Below, piece after piece: positions 34,588 to 43,040 of a stretch of 64,000 bases of DNA. The stretch is taken from positions 1-64,000 of the forward strand of contig NZ_JBQKUP010000030.1 in assembly GCF_052156535.1 (NCBI RefSeq), written 5' to 3'. Below the pieces are notes generated by a model. It was not told where the DNA came from. It saw nothing but the letters and a program-made list of their open reading frames with translations, and did no database searches. The translations under genes and the position numbers were made by a program. Every line of letters begins with the position of its first letter. Position 1 is the first letter of the stretch. The stretch is from Nitrospira_E sp052156535. Its GTDB lineage: Bacteria > Nitrospirota > Nitrospiria > Nitrospirales > UBA8639.

Positions 34588-35580
34588 TCAATAGGCCGCC
34601 AATTGGCGGGCGGCGGTGATGACGTCATGAGCTTTCGGAAGAAAAAAGTCCTCAAGCGGGGGACTATAGGGCACGGGAATATCGGGGGCTGCGATCCGCA
34701 TAATCGGCGCATCAAGCGCGTTGAAACATTCTTCAGCCAGAATCGCGGCAATCTCACCACCGATTCCTCCGGTCTTCGTGTCTTCGTGGAGAATAATCAC
34801 TTTGCCCGTTTTTCGAACCGAGTCTTTGACGGTGTCGGTATCAAGGGGGCTCAGGGTGCGAAGATCCACGACTTCCATGTCGATCCCTTCCTGATCCAAG
34901 GCCTCGGCTGCCTCTAATGCTACGTGGACCATGGCTCCATAGGTGATGACGGAGATCTCGCTTCCTGTCCGTTTGATCTCCGCCTCTCCGATCGGGACGA
35001 TATACTCTTCAGCGGGAAGCCCCTCCTTCACGCGCCGGTACAGAAATTTATGTTCAAAATAAATGACGGGGTTATGATCCCGGATCGCGGCCTTCAACAA
35101 TCCTTTGGCGTCATAAGCCGTTGAGGGCGCCACCAGTTTCAACCCGGGGGTATGAAAGAACCAGGCTTCCGGACACACGGAATGGAACGGCCCTCCATGA
35201 GTCCCTCCTCCGAAGGGTGCGCGGATGACCAGAGGCACCTCTGCTCCCCAGCGATAGTGATTCTTGGCGGCCATCTCGGTAATTTGATCGAACGCACAGG
35301 AAATGAAATCCGCAAATTGCATTTCAACCACGGGTCTCATGCCCATCATTGCCGCTCCGATCGCGGCGCCGACAATACCCGATTCCGCCAGAGGGGTGTC
35401 CAGCACTCTCCATTCACCATACTTATCCTGAAACCCTTCGGTGACACGAAAGGCCCCGCCGTACGGGCCGATATCCTCTCCCATAAGGAAGACCCGTTCA
35501 TCCTGGCCCATTTCTTCATCAAGGGCTTGCGAAATGGCTTCCAGATAGGTCACTTCATGTGCGATGGCGGATGTGGTCAT
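34588..35580 (-). CDS. 2-oxoacid dehydrogenase E1 component, beta subunit
   Basis: 330 residues with the transketolase-type pyrimidine domain (ALDEEMGQDERVFLMGEDIGP, GAAIGAAMMGMRPVVEMQF) and the C-terminal domain (ISVITYGAMVHVALEAAEAL, VEVVDLRTLSPLDTDTV). The Glu in MGEDIG activates thiamine diphosphate. It forms a heterotetramer with the alpha subunit and decarboxylates a 2-oxoacid. Pyruvate and branched-chain versions are hard to separate by eye; the context (isobutyryl-type mutase) favours branched-chain 2-oxoacids. ATGA overlap with the alpha gene and a strong GGAGG site. Confidence 0.9.
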   Translation of the reverse strand: MTTSAIAHEVTYLEAISQALDEEMGQDERVFLMGEDIGPYGGAFRVTEGFQDKYGEWRVLDTPLAESGIVGAAIGAAMMGMRPVVEMQFADFISCAFDQITEMAAKNHYRWGAEVPLVIRAPFGGGTHGGPFHSVCPEAWFFHTPGLKLVAPSTAYDAKGLLKAAIRDHNPVIYFEHKFLYRRVKEGLPAEEYIVPIGEAEIKRTGSEISVITYGAMVHVALEAAEALDQEGIDMEVVDLRTLSPLDTDTVKDSVRKTGKVIILHEDTKTGGIGGEIAAILAEECFNALDAPIMRIAAPDIPVPYSPPLEDFFLPKAHDVITAARQLAAY

Positions 35581-36560
35581 ATCAGTACCTCCACGGGATT
35601 GGCCGCAAAAACGCCTTCCAACGCTTCTGAACCCTCCGGAAGAGGGCTTTGTTCCGCGAACTCCAAGGCGGATTCAATTTCCTTTTCAACCCTCATATGA
35701 ATTTCCTGGAATTCGGGTGGACCGGCATACCCCAATTCTTTCAGTCGACGTTCCGCCTTCAGAATAGGGTCTTTCTTCTTCCACTCCTCCAAGAGTGCTT
35801 GAGGCACATATTTGGCGGAATCATGTTCCGAATGCCCGTGCATACGCATGGTTTTGCATTCGATAAAGGTGGGACCTCCTCCATCCCTGGCACGTTGAAA
35901 GGCCCGTTGTGCCGTCAGATAGACGGAGGCGACATCGTTTCCGTCCACAATTTCACCGGGTATGGCATAGGCTTTCGCCCGCTCGACGACATCTTTGATG
36001 GCCATCTGATGGTGAAGAGGGGTGGAGTAGGCGTACTGGTTGTTATTGCAAAAGAATACCACCGGCAGCCGGCGAACGGAGGCGAAGTTCAACGCTTCAT
36101 GAAAATCTCCGCGACTGGTCCCTCCATCTCCTGTATTAGCGGCGACAATACGGGATTCACCACGGAGCTTAAACGCCAGAGCCACTCCGGTCGCAACGGG
36201 AAGATTGTCAGCCAGATGACTGACAAAAGCGATGATGCCACGTTTCAGGTCGCCCATATGCACGTTGCCGTCCTTTCCTTTGGTGGGTCCGGTGCGCTTG
36301 CCAAGATATTGCGCTAAGACCTCACCCGGCGTAATGCCTCTGACTAAGAACGCGCCCATATCCCGGTGGAAGGGGGCGATAATGTCATCCGTCTGAAGGG
36401 CGGAAGCATAGCCCACCGAAATCGCCTCCATTCCATGGCTGGTGTATGCACCACCGACGATGCGACCTTGCCGGTACAGAGTGGTCACTCGTTCCTCCAA
36501 CGCTCTGGTGAGTTTCAGGAAATAATAGAGGTGGAGAAATTCAGATTGTGAAATCTCCAT
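35577..36560 (-). CDS. 2-oxoacid dehydrogenase E1 component, alpha subunit
   Basis: The start at 36560 (AGGAG upstream) gives 327 residues. The thiamine-diphosphate motif begins with NTGDGGTSRGDFHEAL and ends with FFCNNNQYAYST, matching GDG-x(24-27)-NN. The phosphorylation-loop region (RMHGHSEHDSAKYVP) resembles branched-chain and pyruvate E1alpha. It partners the downstream beta subunit. As a branched-chain enzyme it would turn 2-ketoisovalerate into isobutyryl-CoA, feeding the mutase; as pyruvate dehydrogenase it would be out of place in this island. Confidence 0.9.
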   Translation of the reverse strand: MEISQSEFLHLYYFLKLTRALEERVTTLYRQGRIVGGAYTSHGMEAISVGYASALQTDDIIAPFHRDMGAFLVRGITPGEVLAQYLGKRTGPTKGKDGNVHMGDLKRGIIAFVSHLADNLPVATGVALAFKLRGESRIVAANTGDGGTSRGDFHEALNFASVRRLPVVFFCNNNQYAYSTPLHHQMAIKDVVERAKAYAIPGEIVDGNDVASVYLTAQRAFQRARDGGGPTFIECKTMRMHGHSEHDSAKYVPQALLEEWKKKDPILKAERRLKELGYAGPPEFQEIHMRVEKEIESALEFAEQSPLPEGSEALEGVFAANPVEVLI

Positions 36561-36663
36561 AACACTCTCCTTTTGTCTAGACATGAATAGTTATCCTCTT
36601 GTTGGTCATTGGGTGTGGTATTGGTGATACGTCATGTCCCCCACTTATTCGATGACGACCTCC

Positions 36664-38403
36664 TCAAGCCGTCTGATGTTTTGTAGTTGAGCCGCGTTGC
36701 ACAGAGCGGAATTGGACGTCGCGATAGCGTGCCAATGCCGGGCTCAACCTCGCCTTTAACTCCAAACGTTTGGGCTTCCCCGTTGTCGTATAGGGTACTT
36801 CCTGGCCGAACATGATGACCTTGGGACACTTGGCAAAGGGCAACGTCTTGCGACACCAGGTGACCATCTCATCTTCCGAAGGTTGCGGCATATGTTCTTT
36901 GACCACGAGGTATCCGGCAATTTCTTCTCCGTAGAAACGGTTTTCGAATGAAACGGCCATACCGAATTTGACGGAAGGGTGTCCTCTGAGTACTTCATCA
37001 ATTTCCAGGGGTGATATATTCACACCCCCACGGATGATTAATTCCTTCAGACGCCCGGATATGAAAAAATACTGGCGATCAGCCTGATCACGAATGAAAA
37101 ACCCCTCATCTCCCGACCGGAACCATCCCCACCGGAAACTTTCCTCATTCGCATCCGGTCGTTTCAAGTAACCTGAGCACACCGTTTGTCCGTGGATACA
37201 AATTTCCCCCTTTTCCATCTCGCCGGCCGGTTGTCCATGGGGATTGAGAATCGCCATGTCGTTGTGAGGAATGGCGAGGCCAATGGATGGATAGTCATAG
37301 TCGGTAAGCCAATGCCTGTGTTCCTGTTCGGAAAGATTAACGGGGAGAAAACTGGCATAGCACGTGGTTTCAGATAGTCCGTACCCATGACGAACCGGAG
37401 CATGAAATTGATCCTCAAACCGTGACACTGTGTCCTTTAAGAGGGGGCCGGCACCGCAAATCAATCCACGAAAATGGTCAAGCCGGTATTGCCGGTTATC
37501 CCGGCTTCCTTCCAGCAGGAACTCCAGAATAGTAGGGACCACACTCACGCAGGTCACCCCTTCTTCCTGGATTCGGTTCCAGAACGCGGACTGACGAAAA
37601 CGCCGGTTCAGCACGGATCTGCCCTGTCCGTAAAATGGTGTGATGAGCGTGACAACAATTCCGTTTACATGATGGATTGGCAGCACACACATGAGGCAAT
37701 GACCTTTTTCCAATCCGTGCCATTGTGCAATGCCGTGGGCATCGACGAGAAGATTTTCGATCGTGAGCACAACTCCTTTCGGCGGTCCCGTCGTTCCGGA
37801 GGTGTAAACAATCAATGCGTCATCCTGGAGAGCAGCTTGATCGAGAGATCCGTGGCTGTGTGATTGAGCCGGGCGAGGTTGACCCAACATGTCCATGAGC
37901 GGTGAGGTTCCATTCCCGAGAGAGACGAGATGCCGGAGGTGGGGCAGTCGATTCCGGATATCCTGGAGGGCTTCATATTCGGCTTCCCAACAAAAGGCCA
38001 CACAGGCCTCTGAATGTTCCAGAATGTAGAAGCGACGGTCTTCAGATTCATCGATGTCAATCGGCACCACCACGGCTCCCAGGACCCATGCGGCAAAATA
38101 CATCACCACAGTAAAGTCATGATTAAACAGCAGGGTGGCAATGCGATCCCCCCATTGGATCCCCAGTTGCTCACGCAGGAAGGTTACGGTTCGGTTGACG
38201 GCGTTTCCGAATTCCTCATAGGTATAGGTTCGAACCATTCCGGAATCGCCGTAATATGTTAAGTACACTTCTTTCATGAGTGCCGGATCGGCCACCCGCT
38301 GCTGAAAAAATTGTGTAAACGAAGAATAAGGGAATTTGAGGAGCGGGTATCCGTTCCGATGGGCCTCCTGAATATTGTTATTCATGGAAATGGTTTCAAT
38401 CAT
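36664..38403 (-). CDS. AMP-forming acyl-CoA synthetase
   Basis: A 579-residue ANL-superfamily ligase. The P-loop is IVYTSGTTGPPKGVVLT, followed by YGLSETTCYASFLP, the hinge-region GWFRSGDEGFFIRD and the ISGRLKELIIRGGVNISP segment. The catalytic Lys near the C-terminus is in YTTTGKPKRLEL. It activates a carboxylic acid to the acyl-CoA through an acyl-adenylate. The substrate is unknown; the operon suggests a short or branched fatty acid such as isobutyrate or butyrate. It lies between the di-iron protein gene and E1alpha. Confidence 0.88.
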   Translation of the reverse strand: MIETISMNNNIQEAHRNGYPLLKFPYSSFTQFFQQRVADPALMKEVYLTYYGDSGMVRTYTYEEFGNAVNRTVTFLREQLGIQWGDRIATLLFNHDFTVVMYFAAWVLGAVVVPIDIDESEDRRFYILEHSEACVAFCWEAEYEALQDIRNRLPHLRHLVSLGNGTSPLMDMLGQPRPAQSHSHGSLDQAALQDDALIVYTSGTTGPPKGVVLTIENLLVDAHGIAQWHGLEKGHCLMCVLPIHHVNGIVVTLITPFYGQGRSVLNRRFRQSAFWNRIQEEGVTCVSVVPTILEFLLEGSRDNRQYRLDHFRGLICGAGPLLKDTVSRFEDQFHAPVRHGYGLSETTCYASFLPVNLSEQEHRHWLTDYDYPSIGLAIPHNDMAILNPHGQPAGEMEKGEICIHGQTVCSGYLKRPDANEESFRWGWFRSGDEGFFIRDQADRQYFFISGRLKELIIRGGVNISPLEIDEVLRGHPSVKFGMAVSFENRFYGEEIAGYLVVKEHMPQPSEDEMVTWCRKTLPFAKCPKVIMFGQEVPYTTTGKPKRLELKARLSPALARYRDVQFRSVQRGSTTKHQTA

Positions 38404-38489
38404 CTGTTTTACCCTCTAAGGACTTATTCTCGATTGAAGCATGAGGTCTCGAGCGCGATAGCCGTGCTCATCCTTAAGCTCGGGTTCTT

Positions 38490-39257
38490 TCATCGTGCAT
38501 CGCCGAGTGTGACATGCGTGTTCCTGGAATGCGCCCCATGGTGGTTAGGCATGTTCATCTTGCGTTGTCGCTCGAGACCCAACCAGAACCCCTCTAAAAA
38601 GTTCAGAACCTGTCGGACGCCGTCGTGAAAATCCTGTTGCTCCTGGTTGGAGAGTGTCCCCTGAGCAGAACCATGTCCTTCCATTGCCGCAACTGCATGC
38701 ACCATGGCTTCCTCATGAGTGGATTCCAGTTCACGATGGAAGGTGAAATACCTTATATCAAGGCCGGGAAATCTTTGACGACGCAAAGACTGTAAGCCGG
38801 GAATGAGGTGGTCCCACATGGTAATGGCCATGTTTTCCAGGCCGAATGAAGCTCCTAGGGCTTGTTCATGGAGTCCGCTGCTGTACAATTCTTCCAACCC
38901 TTCGATATAGGCCCGGGTAGAAGGCATCATCGGTGTAGTCAGAGCTTGATGAAGATCGATTCCGAGGGAACGCAGGAAATGCCGATAGAGCAACTCATGT
39001 CGATTCTCAGGATTTCCCTCACCTAATTCTGAATACAATACCCGTGTCAACTCTTCCGCGATGGATTCGTCCTCGGTGTTGACCAGTTGTGCGACAAGAA
39101 TTTTTGGAAAGAATCGGGCAAAGTTATAAAACTCCACTCCAAACGCATAGAGCTCTTCATCGGATGCATCGCCCCTCTTAAACCAATTCAGGTAAGAGTT
39201 ATTGATTGCACCATGATGAAGTACGAACTCCCGCATCTCCCGATAAAATCCTGACAT
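38490..39257 (-). CDS. haem-oxygenase-like di-iron protein (CADD/UndA-like)
   Basis: A 255-residue, all-helical protein of the haem-oxygenase-like di-iron group. The metal ligands can be followed: Glu and His in YSELGEGNPENRHELLYRHF (E-x8-H spacing), Glu in SFGLENMAITMWDH, and the H-x3-E-x2-H cluster in FHRELESTHEE. This is the ligand set of CADD-type and UndA-type oxygenases, which cleave or oxidise small molecules, make p-aminobenzoate or release alkenes from fatty acids. It is the first gene of the leftward operon, so it probably acts in the catabolic route, but the substrate cannot be named. Confidence 0.7.
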   Translation of the reverse strand: MSGFYREMREFVLHHGAINNSYLNWFKRGDASDEELYAFGVEFYNFARFFPKILVAQLVNTEDESIAEELTRVLYSELGEGNPENRHELLYRHFLRSLGIDLHQALTTPMMPSTRAYIEGLEELYSSGLHEQALGASFGLENMAITMWDHLIPGLQSLRRQRFPGLDIRYFTFHRELESTHEEAMVHAVAAMEGHGSAQGTLSNQEQQDFHDGVRQVLNFLEGFWLGLERQRKMNMPNHHGAHSRNTHVTLGDAR

Positions 39258-39573
39258 GGTGGCCTCCTTAATCGGAACCTATAAGTAAGTCCCATTCAAG
39301 TAGCTGTATGTGGTGATTGCCAGTCATAAATTAAATGATAAAATATTATTATCATCATAAAACTTTTATAGATAACAAGCAATGATTGCATATAATAATG
39401 ATATCGTATGGGCCATTTTAATTTATGCTTTAATAAGGATTGCCAATAATAATTTTTTAATGGTAAGTTATAATTAATTTGGTGGCCAAGGCTCAAAATG
39501 GACCGGACAACGCTGAGATACATAAAAGATCTGGAGGAGCCGTTTCATATTACGGATAGGGAAGGAGAATCCA
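39258..39573. promoter_or_regulatory. AT-rich bidirectional control region of the catabolic island
   Basis: 316 bp between the divergent operons, with no gene. It holds an inverted repeat ATGATAA-n7-TTATCAT (39335-39355) and TATAATAATGATAT (39391-39404), which matches 13/14 with the control region of the acyl-CoA dehydrogenase at 11.57 kb. More AT blocks lie at 39420-39480. A strong ribosome site precedes the rightward gene (AAGGAG). I infer binding sites for a shared repressor of amino-acid or fatty-acid catabolism. Confidence 0.5.
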
Positions 39574-40125
39574 ATGGGTGACACGGTTGGAATTGATCAC
39601 ATTACCCTTTGTGTGAATGATCTTCATGCTGCCGAACACCTGTTCAACAACATTCTCGGCTTCCGAACGATCTGGTCTGCCGATGATGTAGGGTCCGACA
39701 GATCAAGCATGGATACCATTGTGGTTCAACGGAACAACATTCGAGTGGCCCTCATGCAAGGCCGGGATAAAACCGGGAAATCACAGATTACGGAGTTTGT
39801 CGAACGGTTTGGGCCAGGTATTCAGCATGTCGCGTTGGAAGTGGACGACATCGAAACCGTTTGCCAGGAATGGGAAGCCCATGGGGTGAAGTTCAGCGGA
39901 CCCGTCAAAGAAGGTCGAGATGGATTCGGTCCGCTCCGTCAGCGTTTTACGTATCCACTGTTTCCCGGCAGTGGAATTTTCTTCGAATTGACTCAGCGTA
40001 GAGAGGGACAGGAGGAGTCAAAAACTTTTGTGAAGAGTACGGTCGAGTCCTTATATCAGGATATTGAGCGGGATCAAACGCAGGGCGTAGAACAGACCAT
40101 TATTGATTTTGGGCATATCCCCTAA
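39574..40125 (+). CDS. half-size HPPD-like dioxygenase (single VOC domain)
   Basis: 183 residues with one vicinal-oxygen-chelate domain. The iron-ligand pattern of 4-hydroxyphenylpyruvate dioxygenase is present: His9 in GIDHITL, His85 in FGPGIQHVALEVDDI and Glu138 in GIFFELTQR. The stretch KSQITEFVERFGPGIQHVAL is close to the catalytic C-terminal half of HPPD ('SQI.E.l....G.GVQHiAl'). HPPD normally has two VOC halves (about 350 aa); the N-terminal one is missing. It sits directly before homogentisate dioxygenase, the next enzyme of tyrosine degradation. Alternatives are a methylmalonyl-CoA epimerase-like or other VOC enzyme. Confidence 0.6.
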   Translation: MGDTVGIDHITLCVNDLHAAEHLFNNILGFRTIWSADDVGSDRSSMDTIVVQRNNIRVALMQGRDKTGKSQITEFVERFGPGIQHVALEVDDIETVCQEWEAHGVKFSGPVKEGRDGFGPLRQRFTYPLFPGSGIFFELTQRREGQEESKTFVKSTVESLYQDIERDQTQGVEQTIIDFGHIP

Positions 40126-40168
40126 GCAGCCATAGCCATGGCGGATTCATGCTGACAGAAAGGACCCC

Positions 40169-41275
40169 ATGTACTTAACACGGAAAGGTCAGTCACCCCG
40201 GCAAGCGCACGTCAATATTCCATCAGGTCTGTATGAAGAGGAACATGGGCGTAAGGGATTTGCCGGTCCGGCTTCCCATCTGTATCGATCGCACCCTCCC
40301 ACCAACTGGCTTCGCATCGATGGGCCTTGTCGGCCTCGCGCTTTCCAGTGCAGCGATCTGACCCCTTCAGACTTTTTCTCCGGGGACAGCCGACCGGTTG
40401 AAATATTACGAAGTCCGGATGTCCTGGTGTCTATCTCCCGTCGGAAAGAAACGATGCCGTATTACTTTCGCAATGCGGATGGCGATGAAGTGCATTTTGT
40501 CCATAAAGGGCGTGGTCTGGTGGAAACCGATTACGGCGTGCTGACGTATGAACCCGGAGACTATCTGGTCATTCCCAAAGGGACGACCTACCGGATGGTT
40601 GTGGAAGAAGGACCCGGTGTCATGTTGATCATCGAAACTTCTGAGCCTGTCATGCTACCCGAGCGGGGGTTGTTGGGACAGCATGCCCTATTTGATCCCG
40701 AGGTCCTTGTGGTCCCCGAACTTTCAGCGCCTGTCACCACACAGCGTCAACATGAATGGGAGCTTCGCATCAAACGTGATGGGACCTTTACCAAGGTGTT
40801 TTATCCGTTTTCTCCATTGGATGTCGTGGGGTGGAAGGGAGAGGTTTGGCCGACGAAACTCAACGTTCGGGATTTTCGGCCGGTGACCAGTCCCCGCTAT
40901 CACTTGCCTCCGAGCGTGCACGCGACCTTCCAGGCGGGAAGGGTGTGGATATCGACGTTTGCCCCCAGACCGCTGGAGAGTGAGCCGGGTGCATTGAAAA
41001 TTCCCTTTTATCATCGGAATACGGATTTTGATGAAGTCCTGTTTTATCACGAGGGAAATTTCTTCAGCCGGTCGGGAATCCATCCGGGAACCCTGACCCT
41101 GCATCCTCAGGGCATCCATCATGGACCCCATCCAGGCGCTGTTGAGGCCAGTAAAACACAAACACAGACGAATGAAATTGCGGTGATGGTGGAGTCACAG
41201 CAGCCCTTCTCCGTGATGCTTGAGGCTGAGGCTGTTGAATTAAAAAACTATTCCATGAGTTGGAGCACACCATGA
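40169..41275 (+). CDS. hmgA: homogentisate 1,2-dioxygenase
   Basis: 368 residues of the cupin-type HmgA family. The N-terminal arm (PSGLYEEEHGRKGF) and first cupin (MPYYFRNADGDEVHFVHKG) precede the catalytic part: IPFYHRNTDFDEVLFYHEG supplies His and Glu, and HPGTLTLHPQGIHHGPHPG the last His. It opens the ring of homogentisate to maleylacetoacetate. It is shorter than the 430-445-residue animal and proteobacterial enzymes but fits the compact bacterial form. AAAGGA precedes the ATG. The maleylacetoacetate isomerase expected next is not in the window. Confidence 0.85.
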   Translation: MYLTRKGQSPRQAHVNIPSGLYEEEHGRKGFAGPASHLYRSHPPTNWLRIDGPCRPRAFQCSDLTPSDFFSGDSRPVEILRSPDVLVSISRRKETMPYYFRNADGDEVHFVHKGRGLVETDYGVLTYEPGDYLVIPKGTTYRMVVEEGPGVMLIIETSEPVMLPERGLLGQHALFDPEVLVVPELSAPVTTQRQHEWELRIKRDGTFTKVFYPFSPLDVVGWKGEVWPTKLNVRDFRPVTSPRYHLPPSVHATFQAGRVWISTFAPRPLESEPGALKIPFYHRNTDFDEVLFYHEGNFFSRSGIHPGTLTLHPQGIHHGPHPGAVEASKTQTQTNEIAVMVESQQPFSVMLEAEAVELKNYSMSWSTP

Positions 41276-42255
41276 AACTTGTCACCTTCCAGGTTCACAC
41301 ACCAGTCGGAAAATTTGCACGGGTCGGAGCATTCCACCATCAATCCATCGTGGATCTGAACATGGCATACACGCGGATGCTGGCGGATCAAGGGGAGGCG
41401 CAACCCTACAGGCTGGCCACATCGGGAGTCCCGTCCTCTATGCTGGAACTCCTTCAGGGAGAAGTGTCGGCCATGAATAGAGCCCGGGAGGCCTTTCATT
41501 ATATTAGTGACAACGATCAGGTGGTCCATGGTCCCGATGGCGAAACGATTGTCTATAACAGGGAAAAGGTTTCGTTGCTTGCGCCGATCCCTCATCCCCC
41601 TCTTCTTCGTGATTTTATTGCCTTTGAGGCGCACATCGCCGCGACTTCCAAAAAACGAGGACAACCGATACCCCCGGAGTGGTACAAGGCGCCGGTCTAT
41701 TATAAAGGCAATCCACAGACCATCATCGGGCCCGAAGATGTTCTGGCATGGCCGTTACAGACACAAAAACTTGATTTTGAGCTGGAGTTGGCCTGCGTCA
41801 TTGGTCGAAAGGGGAGAGATATTCCAGCGGATAAGGCGTGGGACTACATCGCCGGCTATACCATCATGAATGATTTTAGTGCGCGGGATATTCAATTTCT
41901 GGAAATGGCTTGTCGGCTGGGACCCGCGAAGGGGAAGGATTTTGCCACGGCGTTGGGACCCTGTCTGGTGACGCCGGATGAGATTCCAGACCTGAAGCAA
42001 CTCGCCATGGTGGCTCGTGTCAACGGAGAAGTCTGGTCGAAAGGGACGTTTGGAACCATTTACTGGTCGTTCGCTCAAATGATTGAACATGTGTCCAGGG
42101 GAGAAACGGTCTATCCCGGCGAAGTGTTCGGCTCTGGAACCGTGGGTGGGGGATGTGGATTGGAGATGGATCGGTTTTTACAGCCGGATGATGTCGTGGA
42201 GCTGGAAATTCAGCCTATTGGCAAATTGAAAACAAAGGTTACTAAGGAGCATTGA
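41272..42255 (+). CDS. fumarylacetoacetate hydrolase family protein
   Basis: From the ATG at 41272 (GGAG 6 nt upstream, ATGA overlap with hmgA) the product is 327 residues. The FAH domain shows LLRDFIAFEAHIAA, VYYKGNPQTIIGPEDVL, the metal-binding LDFELELACVIGRKGRDI and NDFSARDIQ, then GTVGGGCGLEMDRFLQPDDVVELE. FAH enzymes cleave fumarylacetoacetate to fumarate and acetoacetate; the wider family also hydrolyses acylpyruvates. Coupling with hmgA supports the tyrosine role. Acetoacetate produced here would feed acetyl-CoA through the same island's thiolase. Confidence 0.88.
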   Translation: MKLVTFQVHTPVGKFARVGAFHHQSIVDLNMAYTRMLADQGEAQPYRLATSGVPSSMLELLQGEVSAMNRAREAFHYISDNDQVVHGPDGETIVYNREKVSLLAPIPHPPLLRDFIAFEAHIAATSKKRGQPIPPEWYKAPVYYKGNPQTIIGPEDVLAWPLQTQKLDFELELACVIGRKGRDIPADKAWDYIAGYTIMNDFSARDIQFLEMACRLGPAKGKDFATALGPCLVTPDEIPDLKQLAMVARVNGEVWSKGTFGTIYWSFAQMIEHVSRGETVYPGEVFGSGTVGGGCGLEMDRFLQPDDVVELEIQPIGKLKTKVTKEH

Positions 42256-42257
42256 GC

Positions 42258-43040
42258 ATGAATCTGGTGCTTGAGAAACACAAAAGGATATCGGAGTTGG
42301 TCGATTATCAGCGAAGGCTCTACGCGGATTCAACCGTCGAAGAACGGCTTCAATCGATTGTCCGGGAGTCCCCATCCTCTTCCTTGTCAAAACACGAGAT
42401 CATTCGGATACTTCGCGACTCAATGGCGGTTCTGTTCGATACGCATGTATCAGTCGTGTCAGGGCACCATACCGCGACCTATTTAGGATTTGAGTCCATC
42501 GCACGTGATGCGGATCTGCTTTCCCTTATCAGTGCGGATATGGGGAACTGGGTTCTAGGCCTGAGTCAACACCATCGAATCGACGGACTCCTCGTGCCGG
42601 CCTCGGATGCACGATGGTTGGCAGAGGGTATCGCGACAATCATCGGCCCTCAGATGGCGATGAAAGTGGTATATGCGCCTTTCAATCAGGAGACAGGAAA
42701 GATTGGAGTGGAGATTCCCGAAGGCTCGATACAAAAAGGGGATAATTTTGTGGTGATCAATGACGTCACCGCACGAGGGAGTTGCGTCAACAAACTCAAA
42801 ACCATTGTGAGCGAACATGGCGGTCATGTCGTGGGGATGATGGTATTTGCCCGTCGGGACAGCGGGCAATTCCCTTTAATGGACGACTTGATGTCTCGTT
42901 ATCCATTTTACTACGGGACGAATGTGACGATGCCTCAATGGGAAATTCAGGACTGCCCGAATTGTCGAGCCGGAGAAGAATTCTTTTCCTGGAAGGAAAT
43001 GCCGTCCGACCTTAGGGCAAGAGGGGATGATGCTTGCTGA
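42258..43040 (+). CDS. phosphoribosyltransferase-like protein in catabolic operon
   Basis: From the ATG at 42258 (AAGGAG upstream) the product is 260 residues. The N-terminal 70 residues are helical and unfamiliar. The rest is a type I PRTase fold with the loop GDNFVVINDVTARGSCVNKL at the PRPP site. The usual acidic pair is Asn-Asp instead of Asp/Glu-Asp. The C-terminus carries CPNC. Orotate phosphoribosyltransferase-like proteins of this type are also found as regulators or as nucleotide-salvage enzymes. Why one is embedded between FAH and PrpD genes is unclear. It overlaps PrpD by 14 nt. Confidence 0.6.
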   Translation: MNLVLEKHKRISELVDYQRRLYADSTVEERLQSIVRESPSSSLSKHEIIRILRDSMAVLFDTHVSVVSGHHTATYLGFESIARDADLLSLISADMGNWVLGLSQHHRIDGLLVPASDARWLAEGIATIIGPQMAMKVVYAPFNQETGKIGVEIPEGSIQKGDNFVVINDVTARGSCVNKLKTIVSEHGGHVVGMMVFARRDSGQFPLMDDLMSRYPFYYGTNVTMPQWEIQDCPNCRAGEEFFSWKEMPSDLRARGDDAC

